Assembly (NCBI GenBank): GCA_026874595.1
Contig: CM049306.1
Coordinates: 32,069,019-32,133,018 of the forward strand
DNA length: 64,000 nucleotides
Source of the DNA: Sipunculus nudus
Taxonomy: Eukaryota; Annelida; Sipuncula; Golfingiida; Sipunculidae
Direction of reading: 5' to 3'
The notes beneath the pieces are model-generated. The model searched no databases. It was given only the letters and a program-made list of their open reading frames with translations, and was not told the DNA's origin. The stretch's first letter is position 1; every line of letters starts with the position of its first letter. The translations under genes and the position numbers were made by a program. Below are positions 36,286-48,434 of this stretch, piece after piece.

Positions 36286-37580
36286 AATTCATCCATCGTC
36301 GTCAAAATCCAAGATGGCGGCCGGATTATAAAATATCAATACATTTGGTCATATTTGTCCTAGAATGCTTTTCAAGTGTACTATTCCTATGTTTTTGGGG
36401 TCGGTAAATTCATTTATAAGGATTTAAAGTCCGTTAAAGGACTCTGTGCATTAATCCTGGTTTTGTTTATATTGAAATTGTCCTAAATTTGCCTTAGTTT
36501 ATTAGCACAATGGACAGCAAACATTATTTGTTCAGTTCTGCACAGTAGTCGAATACATTGTGATTTTAGTCAAATGAAAGTGTCGTTTGCTGGCTTAGGT
36601 TTGTCTGCTTTGTCATACATTTGGATGCTTGAATTGTAGCACAGTTTTTATTGCAATATATCTTCCTTTCTTCCTTTTCATTTCCCTTTATTTGCATCCT
36701 AACAAATGATATTGCTTTGAAGAGGTGACGGGTGCAAAAAACCTATCTGTCGAAATCTGGAATAAAATTTGAATTGGTGAAATCGCGCGACAAACAAAGA
36801 GATTTGCTGTAACGATAGGTTATGACTTCTTTCTAACAACATACCATCTTTATCATATGAATAACCTCATTCTCATTAACAAGTTTTATCTATTATTTTA
36901 AAAGAAAGCGTAGCATACAGCATAATTTTGGTAGCCTCTAAATATGTACCGGTCCTGTCTTCATGCAAGCAAAGAGTCTGAACGCTGCACCATCACCTCA
37001 AAGCAAAATGCCATTAACTAATAAACAAATAAAATTTCAAAATGGATTGTACGACTGGTTATTATAACTACTACAAGGCACTTTCCTTGGATCGGATGGC
37101 GAAGTGCTGGATGAGATTAGAGGATACGAAGAAAACTACCGACGCCGTACGGACCACTACAACCGACTCTCATAGCAACATCGGGGACAGAAACTTGGTC
37201 GCCAGTGAAGAAAGCCGAGCGTTTACCAATCAAATGTCCTTTTCATTACATTGAAGGGACATAGTATTCAAATACTTAAAATCAACAAATATGTATATTA
37301 AATTTCAGCAGGGTTATAAACAAATACGTTTTACTGTTAGATATGCTGTTAAAAGGGAAATTTTAGCACAATTTCAAAATTAACGAAATCAGATATCATT
37401 CAAACATTAATGGCACAGACCTGGAACCCTTATAAGTGAATTTCTCGACCCCAATAACTTAGAAACAGTGCACTTGCAATGCATTCTAGGACAAATATAA
37501 CCGGCTGTATTGTTTTTTTTTATATTTCGACGGCAATCATGGCCGCTATCTTGGATTTTAACCAAGATTTGGTGAATTCT
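36286..37580. mobile_element. 1.3-kb element with ~150-bp inverted ends
   Basis: The left arm (36286-36432) is the inverse of the right arm (about 37424-37580). Shared blocks, reading inward: GAATTCAYC, AAAATCCAAGATRGCGGCC, ATATTTGTCCTAGAATGC, CAAGTGYACT, TTGGGGTCG, AAATTCAYTTATAAGG. The ~1-kb interior has no transposase-like frame. It looks like a non-autonomous DNA transposon with long terminal inverted repeats; target duplications were not identified. Confidence 0.75.
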
Positions 37581-37792
37581 GCATCTGCAACAATTATAGT
37601 CTTATATAGAATCTGAGATTACCTTATATAACAGGCACAATCGTATGTTTTAAAAACAATTTTTCTGGTTTAGTACGGTAACACAATATTTTTCTATTGA
37701 TTAGACAGTCAAATTACATCGAATAGATTTATTCTTGAAGTTGATTTTTTTTATTTCTTATTGTTTCCACACATATTTAACCTCATTGCATG

Positions 37793-37798
<6 letters not shown>

Positions 37799-37840
<42 letters not shown>
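37799..37840. repeat. (AT)n microsatellite
   Basis: AT run of about 42 bp. Confidence 0.97.
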
Positions 37841-37843
<3 letters not shown>

Positions 37844-37984
37844 CGGGCCTGCCAAACGTACAAACACGTGTATATAAATCAAACAAACAGCCTACGAGCA
37901 GTTGTATCGATGTGCTTCTGTCGCTGAAAATGTGATTATCCGTTTTTTTCATGTTTTGTTTAGATTATTTTTAATAATCGTAAA

Positions 37985-38130
37985 ATCGGACCAAACAGTC
38001 GAGGGGTAAAACGCTTTCTCCGCTGGCGACCCGGGTTCGATCCCCGGTGTTGCTATGAGATTGGGTTGTAGTTGCACGCCCAAGGTTGGTGGTTTTCTCC
38101 GTGTTCTCCGGTTTCCTCCAGCCATCAACT
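37985..38130 (+). mobile_element. tRNA-derived SINE, second family
   Basis: Begins near CAGTCGAGGGGTAAAACGC (A-box region) and has the B box GGTTCGATCCC at 38034-38044 inside CCGGGTTCGATCCCCGG, a T-arm-like stem. The tail has GGTGGTTTTCTCCGTGTTCT and CCGGTTTCCTCC, a pattern I recognise from many mollusc and fish SINEs. It is a pol III retroposon rather than a working tRNA gene because no acceptor stem closes. Confidence 0.7.
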
Positions 38131-38139
38131 GAGCCATGG

Positions 38140-39789
38140 AGAGTGCCTAGATTAGTTATTATAACTTTTTATACCATTTATATAAAATAAATGTTAATAT
38201 TTAATATTATTTTGAATATATTAGAATGTTGTTTGTTTTCTTCAGCTCGATATGTATTTTGAAAATAATGTGGTAGCCAGGTTAATTATAACCTGAGGTT
38301 ACCGGGTTCTTATTTAGATAATTATCCTTTTCGTTTACAAGTTATTTATCTTTCAATCTATGTCAGATTAACGTTTAATCGTGCTTGGAATTGATAAGAT
38401 TATCCATAACTCCGATATGATTATTGATTTTATGATAATCTTGGCAAGTGTTATGTTTGTTAACTCAAATTTATTTAATGTTCGATTATTTGAGTATACA
38501 CACACATATAGATAAAATATGGCGTTTTCAGTAAATAAATATTTCATAAATAAATATTTAATGTTAAATATTTAATGGTTATGGTAATGTTATCCCCATA
38601 TGGAAAAGAAAAAGAAAAACAAGAAAGATCTTGTCTGTAATGTAAATATAGATATATATGTATTTGATATAATAATGTATATTTATTATCAGTTCTAAAG
38701 ATTCCTATTGACCAAAAGAGAAACTAGTTTTGTTGTATTTGTTGAAATTTTGTGAAGAAAGAACAAAAACTTAGCAAGATATTGTCTGTAATGTAAATGT
38801 AAAGAGTGTCAAACTTTGAAAATTTCTAAAATAAGTCTAAATAGTAAAGGGATTATATACTTACACATTTCTCTCATTTTTTTTGTTTACTATCTCTCTG
38901 TTCTATTTTGTTTGTGTGCAGAAGTGAAGTCTCCAAACCCTATGAATGTTCTGTAACATGATGGTGGATGGCCAAAAACTGGTTAACAATCCATGCAAGC
39001 TATCTGTACTTCCACTAGACGCTTGCTATGCCTCATTTTTAAAATTTACCCTGGAATACACCAAGAGACTATATGAAAGCTTCCGGTTTCTTGCTTCTAG
39101 GGTAATTAAAATGACCTCTAAATAACCAGCTACTGTCACTGGAGCTAGATGGCCAGGCTTTATGTCTGAAAGCTGCAATTTCAATAATAATATAAATCTG
39201 AAAATGGTATGCAAATAACAGTCAATGAGTATTTTTCACTTCTAATCTTTCTTGTGTTTATGTACTTTAATTACCTCAGGTCAGACTATTTTTATTTCTT
39301 TTTAACTCCAACTGGCTATAGTTCGAACTTAATTGATGCAAAAATAATTTAACTACGAAAACCTATATAATGGAATTCATTATCAGAAGCTCTACATGAA
39401 AAATAGATGTAGTAACCTTTGACAGATTCAGTGACATATAATAGTTAATCCATTTCAGTTCCTTTACATGTGTGCTGACCATCTTCTACTTAAAAATTAC
39501 AATTAAGTTACAACACTACACTTATTGATGCATGTATTTTTTTGTTGTTGTTCAAATAATGCATTTTAAATAGATGAGGGTCCCACGGTAAACATAATAA
39601 ACAATTTGAACTGGATACCTTACAAAATTACATATAATAATCACAAAAATTATGCACAAACTAACAATATTTGATATGTTTAGTAGGAGACAATTTAACA
39701 GCCACGCAGTGTATTCAAACAAGTTGAAATATGATTGCTTCCTACTGATAGGGCTATGTGGAATATCAATATAATTAAAAAATGATTTA

Positions 39790-39790
<1 letters not shown>
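38140..39790. other. Unassigned AT-rich DNA
   Basis: Very AT-rich, with short repeated words (TAAATATT, TGTCTGTAATGTAAATRTA at 38630 and 38785). No gene. Confidence 0.4.

Positions 39791-39793
<3 letters not shown>

Positions 39794-39826
<33 letters not shown>
39794..39826. repeat. (AT)n microsatellite
   Basis: AT run of about 33 bp. Confidence 0.95.
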
Positions 39827-39830
<4 letters not shown>

Positions 39831-39869
39831 CATATATATGACATGTCTAAAAGACGCAGAACAGCCCAC

Positions 39870-39980
39870 TTTCCCGACTATAGGGCTGCGCCCCCTTTAT
39901 TTTTAAATCCTGGATACGCCACTGAATAACCTCCCATTTAAATCTAATAGAGTCAGACCCCCCCCCCCCCCCCCGGCCCT
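39870..39980. mobile_element. hAT-like MITE end
   Basis: ATCCTGGATACGCCACTG (39906-39923) is the inverse of the CAGTGGCGTATCC-type end; a poly-C run lies at 39958. Only one end is clear. Confidence 0.35.
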
Positions 39981-40414
39981 TAATAACAATGAGGACACCA
40001 GCCTCGGAATATCACAGTTATCTCCAATCTGCCACATATTATTTAGTACCGGTATATATTTTGGTCATTTAAACTAATTTTTAGCTAAATATTAGAGAAA
40101 AATCATAATTCAATCTGGATTCAAATCGCCACAAATTACAAACATGCTCAACACAATATAACGTAGGTTAAAACTCAACGAAGCTGCTGCTTCACTTTCT
40201 CGGTGTGGGTTTCGATAATGAGAGTTTTAGAAAAATATTAATAACGTTAGTTAAACAAAAAAATATCTGAAAGACAGGATAATCTGTACATCACTATGTA
40301 AGATGTATGCATTATAATCCCCTAAAGTCTTAGAAGAAAAGAAAAATGGTGAACATGTATTGCAAAAACCTTTAACATTGCATGTAATAACAGCCCATTT
40401 TGCCCTTAAAATTT

Positions 40415-40995
40415 TTCTCATATATTGTAATAATGTTCCATATTGTAATAAAAATGGCGCGTATTGTAATAATAAATAGCCATGAATGTAATAGACAAAG
40501 CCTTCCCATATTGCAATACAATCAGGAAAAAAAGGCAAACAACGTTGTAATTAGAGTTTAGATGATTATAATGAAATTCCATGGCAAATTAACCTTAACA
40601 ATACAAACATTGACATTTTAAGTTAAACGAATGTTAAAGTTAATATACAAATATATAAATCATGCATTACATTGTGACTGTATATATTAAAATTTAACGT
40701 AATGAGGCATTTTCAGCGATGTTGCGCCTGATGTCATTTTACTCCTTTTTACAAATCTGGTTTCATTTTTAAATTTCATAAATAAAATATAGTTATAAAA
40801 ATATAAAAGGATGCTAAACGATTTAAAGAGAAAAAATAAACAAGACAAATTTTAAAATGGAATTTGAAAACAACATCACTCAGTCATAGCCTTATAGCAA
40901 TAATTAATAATAGCGATTTTATTACAACATTGCACGATTGTTTTTACAATATTGACCAGTTTTATTACAATATTGGCACGTTAGATATGTTACCA
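40415..40995. mobile_element. AT-rich foldback with TATTGTAATAA subrepeats
   Basis: The left side (40415-40520) carries ATATTGTAATAA-type words four to five times. The right side (40915-40995) carries the inverse, TTATTACAATATT, three times. Inverse arms built of short repeated subterminal words are usual for small TIR elements. No coding frame. Confidence 0.45.
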
Positions 40996-40999
40996 TATA

Positions 41000-41670
41000 T
41001 CATCACCCTGCCCTAACACTTCTAAAAAATGAGGGCGACATGGCTTCCTGCCCTCCCAAAAGCAAATTTATATATATACATATATATATATAAAGTGAGG
41101 TGGTCACGTGGCCATGACCTCCCCACAAAAAAATTATTAGTAATACAATTGATCATCGAACACTTATATCAATCGTTTATAAATGATTCGCCCCATAGCA
41201 AACCTACCTTAGCTTAGAGTGTCCATGGTAGGAAACTTTGCTAATGACCGGTATATTCCTCGAGAAGTGTGAGGTTTTCTGGAACTCTTATTTAAAACCA
41301 TGTCTCAACTTTATTTTTTTATTCGTGTCTTGACAGTACGTGAAAAATTGAATGGAATGAATAATTGATTTATTTGGACCATTAACCGTTCGACCAGGTT
41401 CCCAAAGCAAATATGACGTCACGTGGCTTTTTGCGGGTCCCGATGTACCGGAAAGTGTAATTCAATAAAACATAGTAACTAATATTCATTAGATGTCTGC
41501 ATTGATGTTCATCTTGCACCATCAAAGCATATAACTTATCCAAAAGTAATACCCCCACGTAATACCATACAACATAATTTAAATGAAATGAATCAGTTGG
41601 GTGATTAACCCCAATAGCATTCACTAGATTACTGAATATTTACGTTACCCTGTTAAGGCAAAAAAAATAA
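41000..41670. other. Unassigned DNA
   Basis: No supported gene; a short TA tract at 41068-41092. Confidence 0.35.
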
Positions 41671-41674
41671 AGGA

Positions 41675-41960
41675 ATGATTCTAAGGCACCGCCTGCATCA
41701 ATTTTAACTCCCCCCCCCCCATATTTTTTTTATATTTCAATAGAAACTTACCAATTTTGAGCTCCAGCCGCTCGGACATTTCTTTGAAGAAGATAAAGTC
41801 AGACAATTTCGACAAAATTTTCTTTGTTATGTATTGCTTTTACTTGCTTTGCAAATTAAATATGTGATTATCATGCTTTTCCCTTATCATTTGACATTTT
41901 TATCGAAACATACCGTAAAATTAAAAGCAAAAAACCGCCCGCCCGCTTTAATTTTTTAAA
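41675..41960 (+). repeat. GGCACCGCC dispersed repeat, copy 1
   Basis: Opens GGCACCGCCTGCATCAATTT followed by a poly-C run and closes AAAACCGCCCGCCCGC. Blocks GAAGATAAA, TTGCTTTTCNCTTATCATTTG-like and GACATTTTTATYGAAACAT recur in the same order at 54503-54740. It is non-coding and probably a MITE. Confidence 0.65.
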
Positions 41961-41964
41961 AGAA

Positions 41965-43204
41965 AATTTCTTTTTTTTATTTTTCCTTAGTGAGGCCACC
42001 CAGTGATTGACACCAGACTATTCCAAATACTGTCGGGAGGAGGCGCCAGAAGTTCTCTTTTTCGAAAATATTTTCCTCGTTTCCTGCTCATGTTATTTAG
42101 TTCTTCTTTGATTTTAGGGCTCCAATTATATTTTATTGTTTTGATTACACAATTAAGAAATTGCTGGCCTTTCATCTTTGATAACCGCTGACATAGTTCA
42201 GTCAGAAAATATTTTACATCGATAAGTATATATATGTTATATAATTCGTTTTAACTCTTTTTAGCGTAACTCTTATTAGGCATATAATATTACAACACTC
42301 GCTTTATTAGTCAACTAATAATAGTTTTTCTTGTGTCAGAGTATGTTGAGTATCTTCTCAGTCAAAAATGGTCGACAAAACGGTGATATCGTCTATTAAT
42401 TCACACTTGTTTTTTTCAAGAACTGTTTTTCTTGGTCATAAACCTATGTCATGTAAATGTGAAAAAAATGTGATATAAATGTTCTCTCAAATGTAAGCGA
42501 TAACCTTTCTAATAAACACCCCACAGAAACACAAATATACAGCATTTTATTTCTTCACATACACCTAGTTAAAGTTCACATAGTTTGAATCATTGATGCA
42601 CCGCGGTTTTCTTGTCTAATTATCATGCTGTAGATCTTATTGAGGCACTACATAATATTATAAAATCTATGCACATGTTATTTTACTCATGAAATTGCTT
42701 TAGGACAACATCTAATCAAAAATTCTTACCACACCTGCTACTAGCGGTTTCCTGTAAAAAAAATGACATTACATTCTTAACATTTATCACAGGTACAGCC
42801 GTACATTTTCGAAAAAAAAATTCCTATTAATGCTTTGCAAACTTATAATTGCATCCATGTTGTATCAGCGGACGATTTTGTGCATACATTTTTTTCTAAT
42901 TACATGAAGTCGAAAAACAATTGGGAAAACATTCCAACTTTAATTTGGACCAAATATGTTCTTTTACCGCCTACATAAGCATTCTTTAATTTAGACTAAT
43001 CTTTAATTAATATATAATCGAGATAACTACATGCTTAAATGTAAACCTTATCTATACATTGCATTAGTTTTGATAATGATGATGATAATAATAAAAAAAA
43101 ACAACAAAATTTATTGATATACCTTTTTAATCTCAACAAACACCTTGAAACCTCTCTTCAAAAGCCTCCCTCTCTCTCTCTTTGTGACACACGCACACAC
43201 ACAG

Positions 43205-43205
<1 letters not shown>
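41965..43205. other. Unassigned DNA
   Basis: AT-rich, no supported gene or repeat pair. Confidence 0.35.

Positions 43206-43208
<3 letters not shown>

Positions 43209-43240
<32 letters not shown>
43209..43240. repeat. (AT)n microsatellite
   Basis: AT run of about 32 bp preceded by CT- and CA-rich stretches at 43168-43203. Confidence 0.95.
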
Positions 43241-43243
<3 letters not shown>

Positions 43244-43546
43244 GCACATTCATATAAAAAACATAATGGATGAAAAAAGCTGATTCTTGTTACAAAAATA
43301 GCTAGGGTCGAATATTTTCTTAGGTTAGATGTGAAATTCAGACAAAGGCCTAAAAATAATAATCATTTTTTTTATAAAGCGTAAAGTCCCTCAGAAATGG
43401 TGCTCTAAACGCTGTCTTTGACTAAAAAGTGACAAATGGAAAAGTATTTGTTAAATTAGCAATGAATGACATGAATGAATAGAAACATTACAAAATAAAT
43501 AAAGTTATAACAATAAAAACTATTCAAGAATTCATATCGCAGAAGT

Positions 43547-45250
43547 TCATTGAATACAATATCCGTAAAACTGTTTGAATAAATGAGTTTTATGATGAGA
43601 CTTTAGAGCTGACAGACTGGATCGTGATCGCAGGTTCTGCGGTAATTCATTCCAAAGTTTAGGACCAGCTACACCGAAAGCTCTCATGTCGAAGACCTTG
43701 TGAATGGAACAGCTAAGAGATCCTGGCGGGAAGAGCGAAGCCCGCGACCCTGGTGATACGACTGAATGAGCTCCTGCATATGGTGTATGGAGCCAATTGT
43801 TTTTTTGCTTTGAATACGCGGACCAGAACTTTAAAGTGTATCCTCTGACACACTGGCAGCCAATGAAGAGCATGGAGCACCGGTATGATGTGATCAGATT
43901 TACTCCTTAAAGTTACAATGCGCGCCGCCATTTTCTCTATCCGTTGTAGCAGAACAGAAGGGAGCCCACAAAGGAGTGCATTAAAGCAGTCCAGTTTAGA
44001 AGTGACTAAGGCATGAACCAATTTCTCTGCAGCATCTTGATTGAGATACCTTCTGATCTTGCCGATGTTATAAATATGAAATTCGCCGTACGACATACAC
44101 TATTGATATGAGCCTCCATACCAGCATTTGAATCCATAATCACACCGATGTTCCTGACTACAGAACTTGCTATAACGTCATGGTCTCCGATATGTATAAC
44201 AGGACAGCTAAGCCTCTTCGAGATAAGCTTAGACGATACTAACAGGACTGTTTACGATCTGTGAGAAACAAAATGAACTTTTGTAGAGCTGTGCCATAAA
44301 TACCGAGATTCTCAAGAGAGATTAGAAGCTGGGAATGGTCAACGGTATGCAAGGCAGCTGAAAGGTCCAAAAGAACGAACAGCACTGCATGGTAAAAAGC
44401 ACTGGTCCAAGGACCGAGTCTTTAGTTCCCCAACCTGCAGGGCCCTCGATTTTGACCGTTTATTTCCAATAAATATAAACTGTTTACGATTTGTTAGATA
44501 CGAAATGAACCATTGTAGAGCTGTGCCATAAATACCGATATTCTCAAGAAAGACTAGAAGCTGGGAATGGTCAACAGTGTGCAAGGCAGCTGAAAGGTCC
44601 AAAAGAACTAACAGCACTGCTCTCTGGAACCCTACAACATTGATGATATCATGCTGGACTCGTCCTAAAGCGGTCTCCGTGCTGTGGTTTTTCCTATATG
44701 CTGACTGCAGTGGCTCTACAAGATCATTTTCTGGTAGGTACACGTTGAGACGAGCTGCCACAACCCTTTCCAACACATTGGACAAGAAAAGCAAGTTAGA
44801 TACAGGCCTGTAGATGTTCAGTTCATCACAGTCCAGAGAAGGTTCTTTTAAGAGGGGTGCTCTGCCCTTCCTTTGCATTGTTGAATACTGTACCCCGGAG
44901 CTAAAAGTTCCGTTACAATGACATTATCATGGATATCTCCTTTTAGCCAGGTGTGCGTCAGGATCATAACATTCAAAGATTGATCAGTGATAAAATCTTG
45001 TAGGAGGGAAGCTTTATTACACACAGAACAAAGATTAAGTAAACATAGTTATAGGTTTTAAGGAGTCAATTGCATATTTACTCCTTTTTTCACGGTCAGA
45101 TTTGTTTTGCTTCCCTTGAACTTGCACAAGATTGTGATGGTTCACTCCCCTGGAGTGGTTTACGGAGGTTGAGTGCACTGATCTACTATTTCCAGTGATT
45201 ACAACTGGAATTCGACGCCTACTAATCCCCTTTGTTCGTCTGTGTGGCAT
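43547..45250 (-). pseudogene. Rearranged L2/CR1-like LINE ORF2
   Basis: On the minus strand, a short N-terminal basic region (45250-45035) leads into endonuclease start motifs (ILTHTWLKGD, LLAPGYSI near 44900). It then jumps at about 44880 into the reverse transcriptase (YRPVSNLLFLSNVLERVV, HSTETAL, LDLSAALHTVDHSQLL with motif A, WFISYLTNRKQ). Most of the EN and the EN-RT linker is therefore deleted. After motif A a segment is repeated (44250-44410 versus 44478-44640), and the C-terminal part continues as MEAHINSVCR, LDCFNALLCGLP, LHWLPVCQRI and FGVAGPKLWNELPQNLRS, the usual end of this LINE class. Frames change several times, so it cannot encode an active enzyme. Confidence 0.85.
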
Positions 45251-45589
45251 TCACAGCACTTCTCCCAGTCTGTTTAAGTGTTCCATAGCAATTGTTGACA
45301 CACGGGTCAGTGGCCTAGTCATGTTGGTCAGCAGGCTGAACAATTAAGCTCTGGTGTAGTGAAACATTGTAGAAATCAATCACCCATGACCAAAAGTTTA
45401 GCAAGTGGTCATAAAACATAAAAAATGTGAAATATCCCGAATGTCCAGTAACACAATTTAGTCCTGGTGATCACTGTAACTATGACCTGTCTTCAATCAA
45501 ATTCTGAGCAACAGCGAACCTTTAATTCATTATAATTTTCACTAAAAGGCTCAGAGCAATCAGTTGGTGCAACCCGAACAGGATGCTAC

Positions 45590-46135
45590 CATAATTCCCA
45601 TGTGTGAAGTAGGTCAACATAGGTGGCGCCACCTGCAGGTCAAAATCATTTTGAAGTTACATGATCAATATTCCTGGGAAATTTGAAACTGAAGGCTGCA
45701 GCACTTCCTAAGATATTTAGTAACAAACAATACATCAGGTATGGAAACACATTAATTTGTAAAATTTTGCTATTGACACAATCTGTAGTTCCGTTGAGAC
45801 GCCATCTTGAAAATGACTTGACTGAATTTATACTAAAATTATTTCCTTTCCTCAAAGGATCTGTCACTCTGATATGAAGGCCAAAATAAAAATACTTTTT
45901 GACTTATCTTGGAAGAAGTGAAAAAGACTATTTCGGCCCGCAGAAAGTAAGTCAACATAGGTGGCGCCACCAAAGCTTATTTTTGCATATTCATCCCATG
46001 ATCAGTAATTCTGCAAAGTTTCATTAATGCAGCTGCTGTGGCTGTTGAGATATCTAGTAACAGACGGTGGACGGTTGACGGTAGACAGCGGACAGTGGAC
46101 AGTGGATGCCATGGCATAAGTTCGCAGAGTTAACT
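45590..46135. repeat. GGACGG-type repeat, duplicated head
   Basis: GTCAACATAGGTGGCGCCACC occurs at about 45611 and 45952, each followed by a related ~180-bp body with GAGATATCTAGTAACA-like words. It ends in GGTGGACGG/GGACAGTGGACAGTGGA repeats and ATGCCATGGCATAAGTTCGC, which I recognise as a common molluscan repeat end. It abuts the LTR-like copy at 46141. Confidence 0.55.
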
Positions 46136-46140
46136 AAAAA

Positions 46141-46724
46141 TGTACAGTACCAGAGTGTCCGGATCCTAGGCTTTGATTTCTGGATACCACCACTGTGATA
46201 GCTCAACAAGAGTTCTTTAACACAATTAATCCAGATGAACAATTCCTGTAAATCATCTCAGGGAATACTCCGATTTAATCTCGAAAACAATCTGTTGTAA
46301 TCCAAAAGTGAATTTTGTAATAAACCCAAAGGCAAACTTAAGACAATCCGTATTAAGTCTGTAAAAGTCCTTAGAATATGTAAAAGTTCTGCAATTATCG
46401 GAAAGGTCCCAAAACTGACGACAGAGTCACACTTTTCCATGTTCGCGGTATTTTTTCTCTACCCGGCTCTAAACACAGCCCCTATTTAAAATATTTCCCC
46501 CGAAGCCCAGAAACTTCCATATTCACAAATATTCAAAACACTACAATACGCGCGTGCCCATAGCGCAAGAACAGACCCAAATTTCTAGACTACAACGAGC
46601 ACTGTGTCTCTACAAACCACGACCAAGTCAGAGTTCAACCAGTACAGTTCCCATAGCAACGCCCAGGGCTTGAGCCTCAGACGAATCAGAACGCAAGGCG
46701 CATAATAAACAGATACATGTAACA
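46141..46724 (-). mobile_element. LTR-like promoter-bearing repeat, copy 2
   Basis: The minus strand starts TGTTACATGT at 46724 and ends CTGTACA at 46141. Its order is the same as 18424-19084, including TTTAAATAGGGGCTGTGTTT (TATA-like plus conserved start region). Divergence is moderate, by eye about one change in five bases, so the copies are old. No internal retroviral genes lie beside it. Confidence 0.5.
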
Positions 46725-46788
46725 TAGTATGATGATTCTATATTTGGTTAAGAGCAATTGCTGTTGTGAGAGCATGGATCATGCAAAC

Positions 46789-47142
46789 CGACTTTTGTGG
46801 CTCAGGGGAAGGGCACTGGACTCAAAGCCGGGAAGTGGTGAGTTCAGATCTCAGCCGAGGAGAGGTGATATGTTCATGGTCGGCCCCAACCAGGGTGAAT
46901 GCCAAGCAAGCTTAATGGGAAGGCTGTACCCCCCAGCCGTGTATCACTCACAAGCGAGCGCCTCTTTGGGAGGTTCCTCGGTGTTATGACCTAGCAAGTG
47001 GTTGATTAGACGCCCAGTCCTGCAGATGCGGTAGACACCGGGCCTGGGTGACACCAGGATATAAAAATAAAAAAAAAGTCAGGAAGCGAATGCTAACCGC
47101 CCTGTCACGTAGTCCCACCGAAACTGAAACGGAACTCTGCAG
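46789..47142 (+). mobile_element. tRNA-derived SINE, copy B (longest)
   Basis: Head CGACTTTTGTGGCTCAGGGG, decayed B box GAGTTCAGATCTC, body AGGGTGAATGCCAAGC, CCGTGTATCACTCA, CACCGGGCCTGGGTGACACC, then ATATAAAAATAAAA and a tail reaching GGAACTCTGCAG. It carries the complete 3' tail also seen alone at 7611-7690. Confidence 0.8.
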
Positions 47143-47171
47143 ATTTAAATACTTAGCTTAAGCATATATAA

Positions 47172-47218
<47 letters not shown>

Positions 47219-47228
47219 TATATATATA
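47172..47228. repeat. (TA)n microsatellite
   Basis: TA run of about 57 bp with one AGAT interruption. Confidence 0.95.
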
Positions 47229-47229
47229 A

Positions 47230-47588
47230 CATTCGTCAAGATTGACGACCTATGAAGATCCACGTAGTTCAGATGTGTGCCATGTATTTTTTAACTAAAT
47301 TTATAAGGTATGAACCGGTTTATCTACAAAAATCATGTATATTTAAAGAACGCAAGCATATTTGTCTGGTGTCTAAAGTTATATTAAAAAAACACCCATC
47401 ATGCAGTGCGCACAGTAACATTCTTTTGGGAGAATGGGAGATCCAGACAAAAAAGTTTGAGGTGATTGTTGGGAAATTGTTGTGACCCTATTTGAACTTT
47501 GACGGAGCCCTGCATCCAAATAACTTAGTGATATTGAAAGGCCTGCTATAAATGGCTACACATATATATCATATAAAACACACATTAT

Positions 47589-47635
<47 letters not shown>

Positions 47636-48091
47636 TCAATCATTATCACAAATTTACCAACTCGTTTGTTTGCAGAGACGAAACACTTGATTACTTCGTA
47701 TATTAAAATTAAAATGTTACAATTTAAATTCAAATCATCCTTTCAGATATTAATTGTCATGCTTTGTGGTCGACCTTTTTTTTGTCTTCGCCTCTGCTTG
47801 TTAACTGTTGTAACATCTTTTGCGAAGGTTTCGGATCTTTTGATTCTTTTCATTCTCTGATTTGCCGCGTGTAATTTGCCGGTTTAATCTCCCCATGGCA
47901 TTAGAATATAAGAATAGCGTAGTTCAAACTTCAACAACATCACTTGTTAATTGATTTTTGATATACACAAGTTGCTTTCATAGAAATCAAACCTTCTTGA
48001 TAAACATCAGTGTCCGGCGGAAGCATGTAGGTGGACGGGGAAGCAATGCATTTATTTCTATGTAAATGAGAGGCGTATTGTCTCGGGGAGG

Positions 48092-48122
<31 letters not shown>

Positions 48123-48400
48123 GGTTGTTAGCACCTCCCCGTGTATGTGTAATCGAAACAACCAACGCATAATGGTATATTCCGGATGCATTTTACTTAT
48201 TTTAAATGTATTATACGTGAATGATGTCTTTGTGTTTCCCTTGATTAAATGTATGAAGCAATGGATGCCGCGGAAGCCTAAGTACTGTATGGATAGTTCT
48301 GAAAGTACAGTTTGTGAGACTTGAACCAGTCACCGGTGATTGAAAGCCATTTGTGACTGATTCTCGGAAATAAACTCATTTTGTTGCAATCCCTAGACTC
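47230..48400. other. Unassigned DNA with TA and G tracts
   Basis: Holds a (TA)n tract at 47590-47633 and a (GT)n plus poly-G tract at 48090-48124. No gene. Confidence 0.4.
47590..47633. repeat. (TA)n microsatellite
   Basis: TA run of about 44 bp. Confidence 0.97.
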
Positions 48401-48434
48401 GAGATTTTTTTTTTTTTGGGGGGGGGGGGGGGGT

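Noticed and set aside
38000-38060. Working tRNA gene at the GGTTCGATCCC box
   Set aside because: T-arm-like stem is present but no closing acceptor stem or anticodon arm; the downstream tail fits a SINE.
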